Of a stretch of DNA of 64,000 bases, positions 1 through 8,374 are shown piece after piece. How positions within the stretch are numbered: the first letter of the stretch is position 1; each line of letters starts with the position of its first letter. The notes under the pieces are model-generated. The model saw only the letters and a program-made list of their open reading frames with translations, was not told the DNA's origin and did not search any database. The stretch covers positions 43,302,176 to 43,366,175 of the forward strand of contig BTCW01000001.1 in assembly GCA_033239725.1 (NCBI GenBank), given 5' to 3'. The translations under genes were made by a program, and so were the position numbers. Source of the DNA: Echinochloa phyllopogon (lineage: Eukaryota; Streptophyta; Magnoliopsida; Poales; Poaceae).

Positions 1-443
1 CCTATGCATTCTTTGTTTACTGCGAATTTATGATCATGTTTCACCCTTTTATTTATCCATCATGCTCTGTTTCTCGTTAATCGGCTATGAGTACGTGTTA
101 CAATGCTCATTCGGTTGAAAGCCGATCTCTCGTCATGCTTACGTCACGCATTCGGCAGTACGTTCACTGCGTGCCTTGCCGATTGCCGAATGAGGTTTTA
201 ACTGCCGACAGATAGCTTCTCTGTAGCTATTTGTCTTTCGAGATTGGCTTCGATGCCGCAAATATGGAACTGTCTGGTCTCACCCGGCACGTTCCAGGTT
301 TTGATCTAAACCTTTTTGTCCCTTTGTTAGTTTTCAGGCAAACTGACTGGCACGCTTCCGGATTCAAAAGCCCGGGCCACGTTTGAAGCCAGCTTGTTCG
401 GCTTGCTGTGTGCTTGGCGTGAGGTGCGGATTTTACGTCAACA
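1..443 (+). repeat. 3' part of the left LTR of the Tat-type element
   Basis: Bases 1-443 match 12970-13412 without a difference that I can find. The LTR ends in GTCAACA, the complement of the TGTTGAC start of the right LTR at 11522. Only the last quarter of the LTR is inside the window, so the TATA box and hairpin array seen in the right copy are not visible here. Confidence 0.95.
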
Positions 444-450
444 CACTTTT

Positions 451-468
451 TGGCACGCCCGGTGGGAC
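451..468 (+). promoter_or_regulatory. Primer binding site of the Tat-type element
   Basis: Seven bases after the LTR end comes TGGCACGCCCGGTGGGAC. It begins with TGG, the complement of the CCA end of a tRNA, and sits where minus-strand priming starts in LTR elements. It is not the initiator-methionine site. I do not assign the tRNA species. Confidence 0.7.
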
Positions 469-485
469 ACACACAAGTTTTCAAG

Positions 486-1895
486 ATGCCTGAGTTGAGC
501 GACATCATGGATGTCACTTTGGAAGAATTGTCTGAAGAGCATCAACAGATGGTAAAGGCTGCTGCTAGTCAATTCATTAACAAATGTTTACTGTCTTTCG
601 CCAAGAACAGGAGTGGTGCACCTTTTCTCAAGTCCGATCTGCCAAGAGTTCTCCTTCCTGGGCAATCTGATCTTACTGAAGAAGAAGAGAGGGAGAGATT
701 CTCGGGCTTGTTATACAAAGCTTTGGGAGAGACAATGACCAATCACAATGCTGCGTTCTTGAACAGTTTTCGACATATAATGGTAAGCATTTTTGGTCAG
801 CATGTGGATAAACCCTTTGAGCAGATACATGGGCAATTGGGTGGCCCGACATACTTCAATATTCAAGCACCAGTTCAGAAACCACATGGTAAAGGAAATG
901 CTGATGAAACTGGAGGTTCTGGTGCTAAAGATATAAATGGACAACCGATTCGGCAAGATCCTCAGCTTGCACTGCCGAAAACTCGCACATACGGTGATAT
1001 GGCATTCGGCACCACAGGGAATCCGCCTGCTTCTGCTTACAAGATATCTCCCTTGAACAACAGACTGCAGAGGGATTTATATGGAAACGGATATTCAGAG
1101 TTTATGGATTACAATGCTATCGATGCTCTCCCGAATCCTGGATATGCTGGTAATGCAGGCGTGCTTGCTGGGAGACCAGGGAATCAAGATACCAGTATTG
1201 ACCTCATGGTGCAAAAAATGACCGATGTATTGCAAAATCAATTCGGTCTGAAGCCTAAAAATCAGGGATACATGTACTCGTCTCCCTTCCCTGAATGGTA
1301 TCAAAGGGTATCATTGCCGAATAGAGTCAAGGTGCCTACAGAATTTACTAAATTCTCAGGACAAGATGATACAAGTACTGTGGAACATATAGCTCGATAT
1401 CTGATGCAGCTTGGAGAGGCTTCGGCAGATGAGGCTTTCAGAATCAGATACTTTCCTTTGTCACTAACGGGTCCAGCTTTTACATGGTTTGCTTCTTTGC
1501 CTGCTCAGTCGATTTGTACCTGGAAAGACCTAGAACAGAAATTCCATGCTCATTACTACATTGGCAGTACCGAGAAAAAGTTGGTTGATTTGACCAGCTT
1601 AAGGCAGAGGAATAATGAAACACCTACAGAGTTCCTCAGGAGGTTTAGAGAAACTAAGAGTATGTGCTTTTCTCTGAACATACCTGATGATCAACTGGCT
1701 GGTATGGCTGTAGCTGGAATGTTGCCTGCCATTCGGGAGAAGCTGTTCGGAATGGAGTTTGATGATCTAGGCCAGTTGTCGCACAGATTGGCCTTGATGA
1801 GTAACCAGGCATATGGTTTCAAGAAAGATGTCAGATTTGCTAAAAATAATGATGTAGCTGACATCTATAACCAATTCCTTGAAAGAGCAGATTAA
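486..1895 (+). CDS. gag (capsid) region of the Tat-type element
   Basis: The first ATG after the primer site (486) opens a frame of 469 codons. The frame is open from 450, but only by a TTG. The second half (about codons 290-400) holds the retrotransposon gag domain: a tryptophan-rich stretch (FTWFASLP, TWKDLEQKF) followed by LRQRNNETPTEFLRRFRE, typical of gypsy capsid proteins that pack element RNA into particles. The frame ends at TAA 1893-1895, but the same frame then stays open to 3705, coding for the spacer and protease. The stop is therefore either a nonsense mutation or a read-through site. The surrounding residues are acidic and contain no known read-through context. Confidence 0.88.
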   Translation: MPELSDIMDVTLEELSEEHQQMVKAAASQFINKCLLSFAKNRSGAPFLKSDLPRVLLPGQSDLTEEEERERFSGLLYKALGETMTNHNAAFLNSFRHIMVSIFGQHVDKPFEQIHGQLGGPTYFNIQAPVQKPHGKGNADETGGSGAKDINGQPIRQDPQLALPKTRTYGDMAFGTTGNPPASAYKISPLNNRLQRDLYGNGYSEFMDYNAIDALPNPGYAGNAGVLAGRPGNQDTSIDLMVQKMTDVLQNQFGLKPKNQGYMYSSPFPEWYQRVSLPNRVKVPTEFTKFSGQDDTSTVEHIARYLMQLGEASADEAFRIRYFPLSLTGPAFTWFASLPAQSICTWKDLEQKFHAHYYIGSTEKKLVDLTSLRQRNNETPTEFLRRFRETKSMCFSLNIPDDQLAGMAVAGMLPAIREKLFGMEFDDLGQLSHRLALMSNQAYGFKKDVRFAKNNDVADIYNQFLERAD

Positions 1896-3707
1896 GAAGA
1901 TGAGTACGAAGATAGCGAGGAGATAGCCGCAGCAGAGATAGTGTGGAGCAAAGAACCAGTTACAATGACTCAGAGATGGGTCAAACAGATGAAAGGAACA
2001 TACGATTTTGATGTGACTAAGACAGACAAGTTATTTGAGTTCCTGGTGAAAGAAGGCCGAATCAAATTGCCAGAGGGGCATTCTATGCTTCGGCCTGATG
2101 GAGTGAAAGATAAGAGGTACTGTGGGTTTCATGATAGAAATTCTCATTCCATTAATGAATGCAGAGTCTTTAGGATGAAGATTCAGAAAGCTATCCAGGA
2201 AGGACATCTGAAATTCGACAACAAGATGAAACTGGACAGTAACCCTTTCCCGCAGAACATGATCGGGTTCTCGGTTAATATGGTGAATGCTGTTCCATCT
2301 GCAGAAAAAGGAAGATTGAAGGTTTTAACCTCAAAGAAGGCAAGACAGGATGGTTCAGTTGATCCCACTCGGCAAATCACAATTGAGCAGGTTCGCCAGA
2401 AAAATCTTCGGTTCCCGAATAGCCGATTTGAAGTGGGAGAATCCTTTAAACCTAGAGTTACTACACGTATTCTCCTCAACAAATGGCAACGTCAGCAAGA
2501 AAAAGAGCGTTTTCAAAGGCGTGAATACGAGGAGGAGAAAAGAAGACGCGAAGAAGAAAGGTTTGAGGAAGAACAAGAAGAATATGCTCGAGAGCAGGAA
2601 CGTGCGCATTGGGGGTGTGCATTCTTCAGACACTGTTGGAACGAAGGTTTAAAGCTGCCTACAAGGAATAACTGTCCTGAGTGCAATAATGGATATGTCG
2701 AACGTAGGCAAAATATTGCCAATCGCCGACCTGTCCATGAAAGAATTGGTAGGGTGCATCCTAGTGATGATCGGCGTTTTAATGATCAACCAAGAAAGAG
2801 ACATGCTGATCACAAATGGGTTGATCGCGAAGAAGAAGAGGATCATGCTTATGTTTGGCAAAAAGGACAATGGTGCCCACCTGGTTTAAGAAGGAGTCAG
2901 AAGAGAAGAGTCCAACGCCTGAGGAATCAAGAATTAAAGCAAGCAAGGCCTAGGATGAAATCGATATGGCTCCCAAAAGACAGGCCTGACGAACATAGTC
3001 ATTCGGCTCCTACATGCATGGTATGTTTCTTGCCGAATGAATTCATGGCTCCAGCTAATCAAATTGTACAGGAAGAAATATTGCCCGATATAGATGATGC
3101 CGAACAATTTGGGTTAATGGCACAATTGATGTTGAACAAACAAGCTGTTTTTGAGAAGCCAACCCAGAATCGGCACATGAAGCCACTGTACTTGAAGGGA
3201 TATGTTAATGGCAAGCCATCGACCAAGATGTTTGTCGATGGAGGAGCTGCTGTCAATGTAATGCCATATACCACATTCAGGAAGCTTGGTATGGGCCTTA
3301 GAGATTTGACACCAACAAGCATAATTCTAAATGATTTTGCTGGAAATCCTTCGGACACCAAGGGATGCGTGCACGTCGATCTGATGATTGGTTCCAAGAC
3401 TCTGCTTACGACTTTCTTTGTCATTGAGGGCAAAGGGGCATATAGCTTGCTGCTTGGAAGAGATTGGATTCATGCAAATTGTTGTATTCCATCTACTATG
3501 CATCAACAGCTTATTCAGTGGATAGATGATGAGGTGGAGATTGTCCAAGCAGATGATTCAATAAGCGTGGCAAATATGGAACCAGCTTTCTGGGAGTATC
3601 AAGGCATAGATTGTTTCTCAGGTAAAGACTGGGGAGAAGGTCCTGTGGCACCAGCCAGCAGTGATCAACAGCCGATCGAAGCAGTCGGCTCTCATAGTAA
3701 TTTTTGA
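1896..3707 (+). CDS. gag C-terminal/nucleocapsid-like and aspartic protease region
   Basis: This continues the gag frame after the TAA at 1893. An internal ATG at 1983 is in frame. Visible parts: a Cys-His cluster (YCGFHDRNSHSINEC, near 2118-2165) as in the Tat nucleocapsid region; a highly charged Glu/Arg stretch near 2480-2610, probably coiled coil; a C-x2-C pair (NNCPECN); and the aspartic protease with active site FVDGGAAVN near 3230-3255 and the flap/LLGRDWI region near 3455-3470. The protease would cut the polyprotein in the particle. The frame ends at TGA 3705-3707, which overlaps the ATG of pol. Translation probably depends on the gag start, so with the upstream TAA this copy is likely impaired. 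Confidence 0.82.
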   Translation, partial: EDEYEDSEEIAAAEIVWSKEPVTMTQRWVKQMKGTYDFDVTKTDKLFEFLVKEGRIKLPEGHSMLRPDGVKDKRYCGFHDRNSHSINECRVFRMKIQKAIQEGHLKFDNKMKLDSNPFPQNMIGFSVNMVNAVPSAEKGRLKVLTSKKARQDGSVDPTRQITIEQVRQKNLRFPNSRFEVGESFKPRVTTRILLNKWQRQQEKERFQRREYEEEKRRREEERFEEEQEEYAREQERAHWGCAFFRHCWNEGLKLPTRNNCPECNNGYVERRQNIANRRPVHERIGRVHPSDDRRFNDQPRKRHADHKWVDREEEEDHAYVWQKGQWCPPGLRRSQKRRVQRLRNQELKQARPRMKSIWLPKDRPDEHSHSAPTCMVCFLPNEFMAPANQIVQEEILPDIDDAEQFGLMAQLMLNKQAVFEKPTQNRHMKPLYLKGYVNGKPSTKMFVDGGAAVNVMPYTTFRKLGMGLRDLTPTSIILNDFAGNPSDTKGCVHVDLMIGSKTLLTTFFVIEGKGAYSLLLGRDWIHANCCIPSTMHQQLIQWIDDEVEIVQADDSISVANMEPAFWEYQGIDCFSGKDWGEGPVAPASSDQQPIEAVGSHSNF

Positions 3708-6700
3708 TGGAAAATCCAATTGATGGAACTGATGGAAAATTAGGACGTGGATTTGTGTCGGCCGATAAATTAGAAGAAGTGGACATTGGAGATGGTGACA
3801 AGCCAAGGCCGACATTTATCAGTGCTAACTTGGATTCGGTTTTCAAAGAAAAGTTGGTGACATTGTTAAAAGAATACAAGGACTGCTTTGCTTGGGATTA
3901 TTCGGAGATGCCTGGTCTAGACCGTTCTATTGTTGAGCATCGGTTGCCAATCAAACCTGGATACAGACCTTACAAGCAACCACCCCGAAAAATCTACAAG
4001 GAAGAAGTGTTGGCCGATGTGAAAAAGGAGATTGAAAGATTATTAGATGCAAATTTCATTCGGCCCTGTAAATACGCGGATTGGATCTCTAATATTGTTC
4101 CTGTCTATAAGAAAAATGGAAAGATAAGGGTTTGCATAGACTTTAGAGACCTAAACAAGGCTACACCCATGGATGGATATCCAATGCCTATTGCTGATTC
4201 ATTGGTTGATGCTGCTGCTGGATACAAAGTGCTCAGTTTCATGGACGGTAACGCAGGATACAATCAGATTTATATGGCATTGGAAGATATAGTAAAGACA
4301 GCTTTCAGGTGTCCTGGACACATAGGGTTGTTTGAATGGGTTGTCATGACCTTTGGATTGAAAAATGCCGGTGCAACTTATCAAAGGGCTATGAATTATA
4401 TTTTTCATGAGTTGATCGGCAAGATTGTGGAAATATATATTGATGATGTGGTGATCAAGTCATTGGATCATGAGTCTCATTTGGCCGACATAAGGAAAAC
4501 TTTGGAATGCACCAGGAAACATGGGCTTAAGATGAACCCGAATAAGTGTGCTTTTGGAGTTTCGGCTGGAGAGTTTCTGGGATTTTTGATACATGAAGGA
4601 GGAATAGGAGTTGGTAAGAAAAGCATGAAGGCGATTGATGAAATTGTTCCTCCAACTAATCTTAAAGAGCTACAATCACTGCTTGGCAAGATAAATTTTG
4701 TGAGAAGGTTCATATCAAACTTGTCACAAAAGGTGTTGCCTTTTTCCTCACTGTTGAAAATAAAAAAAGATCAAAAGTTTGTATGGGGTGACGAACAACA
4801 GAAGGCTTTTGATGAAATAAAGGAATACATGAAGAAGCCACCAGTATTGGTGCCTCCACAATTGAACAAGCCTTTCAAGTTGTACGTGGCGGCCGATGCC
4901 CAAACTATTGGATCGGCCCTCATTCAAGAATTTGAAGGGAAGGAGAGAGTAGTCGCATACCTTAGCCGAAAGTTACTGGATCCAGAGACAAGGTATTCGG
5001 CTATAGAGAAACTTTGCTTATGCGTTTACTACTCCTGTACAAAATTTCGGCACTACTTACTACATGCCGAATGCATTGTGTATTCAAGGTTTGATGTGAT
5101 AAAACACATGTTGTCTATGCCAATTTTGAACGGAAGGATTGGCAAATGGATTTTAGCTTTGTCTGAATTTGAATTAAGATTTGAATCGGCAAAGGCTGTT
5201 AAGGGACAGATTATTGCCGATTTCATTACTGAACATCATGATACATCGATAGATTTGCTTAACGTTGTTCCTTGGGTGTTATTCTTCGATGGATCTTCAT
5301 GCAACAAAGGTGGTGGAGCAGGTATCTTATTAATTTCACCCAAAGGAGAAACATTTGAGTTTGCTGTTCCCATTCAATCTGCTGTTACTAACAATCAAGC
5401 TGAGTATGAGGCATTGCTCAAAGGGCTCCAATATTTGAAAGAAGCAGATGCCATTGCGGTTGAGATTTTTGGAGATTCAGAATTGATCATAAAGCAATTG
5501 AATGGTGAATATGAGTGCAAAAGTGATACCTTGAGGAATTACTATGAAGAATGCAAAGAAATATTGAAGAGCTTTCGGTCAGTAATTCTACAACACATTC
5601 CTAGAGGGGATAATGGAGAGGCAAATAGATTGGCCCAAAGTGCATCAGGTTATAAAGAGCTTCGAGAAGTTTTTGCTAATGATGTATATGCATTCGGGAG
5701 TAATCTGGCAGAAGATGATTGGAGAAAAGAGATTGCCGATTATCTGGAGAATCCATCCCGAAAGGTTTCTAGAAAGCTCAGGTATAAAGCTTTAAAGTTT
5801 GTTCTTCTTGATGATAATTTGTATTATAAATCCCTGGATGGAGTGCTGTTACATTGCTTAAATCATGAAGAAGCAAAAAGGCTGATGAGTGAAGTACATG
5901 ATGGGTTGTGTGGAGCACATCAATCGGCCTACCGAATGAAGTGGGTTATTAGAAGAACTGGATATTACTGGCCAACGATGTTGGGAGATTGTTTTGAATA
6001 TTATAAAGGATGTCAAGACTGTCAGAAATTTGGAAACATTCAGAGAGTTCCGGCATCGGCTTTAAATCCCATTGTCAAGCCATGGCCATTCAGAGGATGG
6101 GGAATAGATTTGATTGGCCAAATAAATCCTCCATCTAGCAAGGGGCATAAGTTTGTGCTTTTGGCAACCGATTATTTTACCAAGTGGGTTGAGGCAATTC
6201 CATTAAAGAAGGTGACGTCGGAGAATATGGTTGAATTTGTTAAAGAACACATCATTTACAGATTCGGGATTCCTCAGACAATCACCACTGATCAAGGGAC
6301 TCAATTTACATCTTCAGAATTCAGAGATTTTGCTGAAAGTATGGGCATCAAATTATTGAATTCTTCTCCTTATTATGCCCAAGCTAATGGTCAGGCAGAG
6401 GCTTCTAACAAGATTATGATTAAAATTATACAGAAGAAGATTGATCAGAAGCCGAGAAAGTGGCATTCGGTACTCAGTGAGGCTTTATGGGCTTACCGAA
6501 TGGCTCCACATGGGGCTACACAGACGTCTCCTTATGAGTTGGTGTATGGGCATCATGCTATCTTGCCATGGGAGATGCAATTAGACTCAAGAAGAGTAAA
6601 GTTGCAAAAGGATTTAAGTTCTAAAGATTATAAAGATTTAATGATGGATGAATTAGAAGATTTGCATATGATTCGTCTCAAGGCTTTGGAGAATATTGAG

Positions 6701-6976
6701 AAAAACAAAATGCGAGTTGCTAAGTATTACAATAAGAAGGTGAAAGTTAAGCAATTTACAGAAGGTGATTTAGTCTGGAAAGCGATATTGCCGATTGGAA
6801 CCAAATATGCAGCATTCGGCAAGTGGTCTCCAAATTGGGAAGGTCCTTTCAGAGTGGTTAGATGCGTGCCTGGAAATGCATATATTTTGAGGACATTATT
6901 GGGAGAAGAATTTGCTTCTGCTATAAATGGAAGATATTTGAAGAGGTATTATCCCAGTGTTGAAATCGATCGGTGA
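3707..6976 (+). CDS. pol of the Tat-type element: RT, RNase H, second RNase H, integrase
   Basis: An uninterrupted frame of 1089 codons plus stop, in a different frame from gag and starting at the ATG within TGATG. Reverse transcriptase covers about residues 90-330 with the catalytic YIDD at about 244-247. A first RNase H-like region follows (about 390-455), diverged. A second RNase H lies at about 527-650, with FFDGSS, an NQAEYEAL acidic helix and GDSEL; the final position reads EANRLA where RNase HI has EAD. A second, archaeal-like RNase H is a known mark of Tat elements. Integrase has the HHCC finger (H-x6-H, CQDC) at about 730-773 and a D,D-35-E core (IDLIG, TDQGTQF, QAEASNK) at about 800-900. 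No breaks are seen. Confidence 0.93.
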   Translation: MENPIDGTDGKLGRGFVSADKLEEVDIGDGDKPRPTFISANLDSVFKEKLVTLLKEYKDCFAWDYSEMPGLDRSIVEHRLPIKPGYRPYKQPPRKIYKEEVLADVKKEIERLLDANFIRPCKYADWISNIVPVYKKNGKIRVCIDFRDLNKATPMDGYPMPIADSLVDAAAGYKVLSFMDGNAGYNQIYMALEDIVKTAFRCPGHIGLFEWVVMTFGLKNAGATYQRAMNYIFHELIGKIVEIYIDDVVIKSLDHESHLADIRKTLECTRKHGLKMNPNKCAFGVSAGEFLGFLIHEGGIGVGKKSMKAIDEIVPPTNLKELQSLLGKINFVRRFISNLSQKVLPFSSLLKIKKDQKFVWGDEQQKAFDEIKEYMKKPPVLVPPQLNKPFKLYVAADAQTIGSALIQEFEGKERVVAYLSRKLLDPETRYSAIEKLCLCVYYSCTKFRHYLLHAECIVYSRFDVIKHMLSMPILNGRIGKWILALSEFELRFESAKAVKGQIIADFITEHHDTSIDLLNVVPWVLFFDGSSCNKGGGAGILLISPKGETFEFAVPIQSAVTNNQAEYEALLKGLQYLKEADAIAVEIFGDSELIIKQLNGEYECKSDTLRNYYEECKEILKSFRSVILQHIPRGDNGEANRLAQSASGYKELREVFANDVYAFGSNLAEDDWRKEIADYLENPSRKVSRKLRYKALKFVLLDDNLYYKSLDGVLLHCLNHEEAKRLMSEVHDGLCGAHQSAYRMKWVIRRTGYYWPTMLGDCFEYYKGCQDCQKFGNIQRVPASALNPIVKPWPFRGWGIDLIGQINPPSSKGHKFVLLATDYFTKWVEAIPLKKVTSENMVEFVKEHIIYRFGIPQTITTDQGTQFTSSEFRDFAESMGIKLLNSSPYYAQANGQAEASNKIMIKIIQKKIDQKPRKWHSVLSEALWAYRMAPHGATQTSPYELVYGHHAILPWEMQLDSRRVKLQKDLSSKDYKDLMMDELEDLHMIRLKALENIEKNKMRVAKYYNKKVKVKQFTEGDLVWKAILPIGTKYAAFGKWSPNWEGPFRVVRCVPGNAYILRTLLGEEFASAINGRYLKRYYPSVEIDR

Positions 6977-7166
6977 TTGATATATTAATTTGCCGAACAG
7001 CCGATATTCGGGAAGAAATCGCCTTCAGAACAAATGTTAACAGAAAAGGAAAATGGCCAGTACTGAATGTATTGCCCTTAGCACAAAATATATTACATCA
7101 GATGGTTCATGCAAGATCACAAAAGATAAGTTTTATTGCCGAAATTCCATGAATCCCTAGTACAAA
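6977..7166. other. Spacer between pol and the antisense gene
   Basis: This 190-base spacer holds the convergent ends of pol (+) and the 218-aa antisense gene (-). I see no further gene. Transcripts from the two strands would meet here. Confidence 0.6.
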
Positions 7167-7978
7167 CTAATGGAATAGCTTGTTCAAAACGGACTGAGGA
7201 TGAATGGAATCGGCAATGGCGGCGCCATGAGCGTCAAGGCGATCTATGGAAGCTTCGATGTCGTCGATCTCCTCCGGGTTACCATTAGCGAAGCCGGTTG
7301 GTAGCCTGGAGTAGTCGGTATTGGTGTGCGTCGACATGGCAACTAGGCCTGCGGCAGTGCCCAGACGGATGCCATGCGAGGCCACCTCGTCGATGCGGCC
7401 CGCTACCGCACCGAGACGAGCCTCTGGTGTGTCCCCAGGAGCATTCACCTTGTTCGCCAGCTCCTCCACCAGCGCCTTCAGTCGATCGAGTTCAGCATCA
7501 CGCGCTGCAAGTTTACAAAAGGGGCAACAGATTAATATCATTCGGGAGATGAGATTGAGATTGAGCAGATTGCAGGACTCACCATCGATGACTTCGAGCA
7601 GTTGCTTGCGCTCGTGCTGCCATTCGAGGTCAGCAATCCCGGCTTGCTTGGAGATAGCCTCCAGTTCGCGACGAGAGTCGTCGCGCTCCGCCTTGAATCG
7701 GCGAGCATCGCCGTCCGTGTAGCGGTAGTCGTCCGATTCGAGAGATCGATTAGACGAACTCGAAGATGCCGCAGGAGCAGCGGCTGGAGCTGCGACTGGC
7801 GCGCCAGCGCCGGCAATCCATTGGATTACCCTGAAAGAACAAAGAGATTCATCAAGAAAGAGGGAGAAAATCTCGAGAAGAACAGAGAGAAGCAAGCAGC
7901 TACTCACCTGCGGCGAGCGCCGGCACGACTTCCTTCGGCCTCATCGGCGGCCGGGCGCCTCCTGTTGTTGTCGGCCAT
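7167..7978 (-). CDS. Antisense gene 2 of the Tat-type element, three exons, 218 aa, coiled coil
   Basis: Exons on the minus strand: 7978-7908, 7830-7583, 7504-7167. Introns begin GTGAGT and end CAG, and the reading phase carries across both junctions (71+248+338 = 657 bases, 219 codons with stop). The protein starts MADNNRRRPAADEAEG, has an Ala/Pro and Ser-rich stretch, then a charged Glu/Arg/Lys helix likely to form a coiled coil (about 75-140), and a tail of mixed helices. I recognise no catalytic domain. It is transcribed against gag-pol and has a TATA box about 107 bases ahead of its ATG. Antisense open frames are known in Tat elements; the function is unknown. The intron/exon model is inferred from sequence only. 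Confidence 0.72.
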
Positions 7979-8374
7979 TGGAAGTTCCTCGGAAATACTG
8001 TGGATGGGGAAAAGGATGGCTTGGGCCGGCAAGAACTTGGAAGGCGAAGAACTTGGTGAAGAAACTATGGGCTGCCTGGGTGTTTATTTATAGAACCCGC
8101 AGAGGAAATCGTGGCCAAAGATCGTGGCACGTATTCCGAAGAGTTCGGAAGGTGGAAAGGATTTTCCAGCCGATCGGTTCTCATGTCGCTTGGGATTCTT
8201 ATCGAGTCGTATTCGGCTTTGACTGGATGGGATTCGGCTATGTCATAGTTGAAGCGTTTTCGGGTCTAAGTACTATTATGGCCAACTTTGCCGAATGAGT
8301 CATCCACAATGAAGGAAAAACAGAGTTAAAAGGATGACAAGATTACAATAAAACATTCGGCTATCAAACATAAT
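7979..8374. other. Region between the two antisense genes
   Basis: About 400 bases separate the end of antisense gene 1 (8375) from the start of antisense gene 2 (7978), both on minus. Apart from the TATA box at 8085-8092 I see no other feature. It should hold the polyadenylation signals of gene 1 and the promoter of gene 2. Confidence 0.55.
8085..8092 (-). promoter_or_regulatory. TATA box of antisense gene 2
   Basis: Read on the minus strand the bases are TATAAATA, preceded by C, about 107 bases before the ATG at 7978. That spacing leaves a 5' leader of roughly 75 bases. It suggests that the antisense gene has its own RNA polymerase II promoter inside the element. Confidence 0.6.

Noticed and set aside
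7538..8093. Plus-strand frames across the antisense gene 2 region
   Set aside because: The minus-strand three-exon model explains the sequence with splice sites, phase and a TATA box; the plus frames have no such support.
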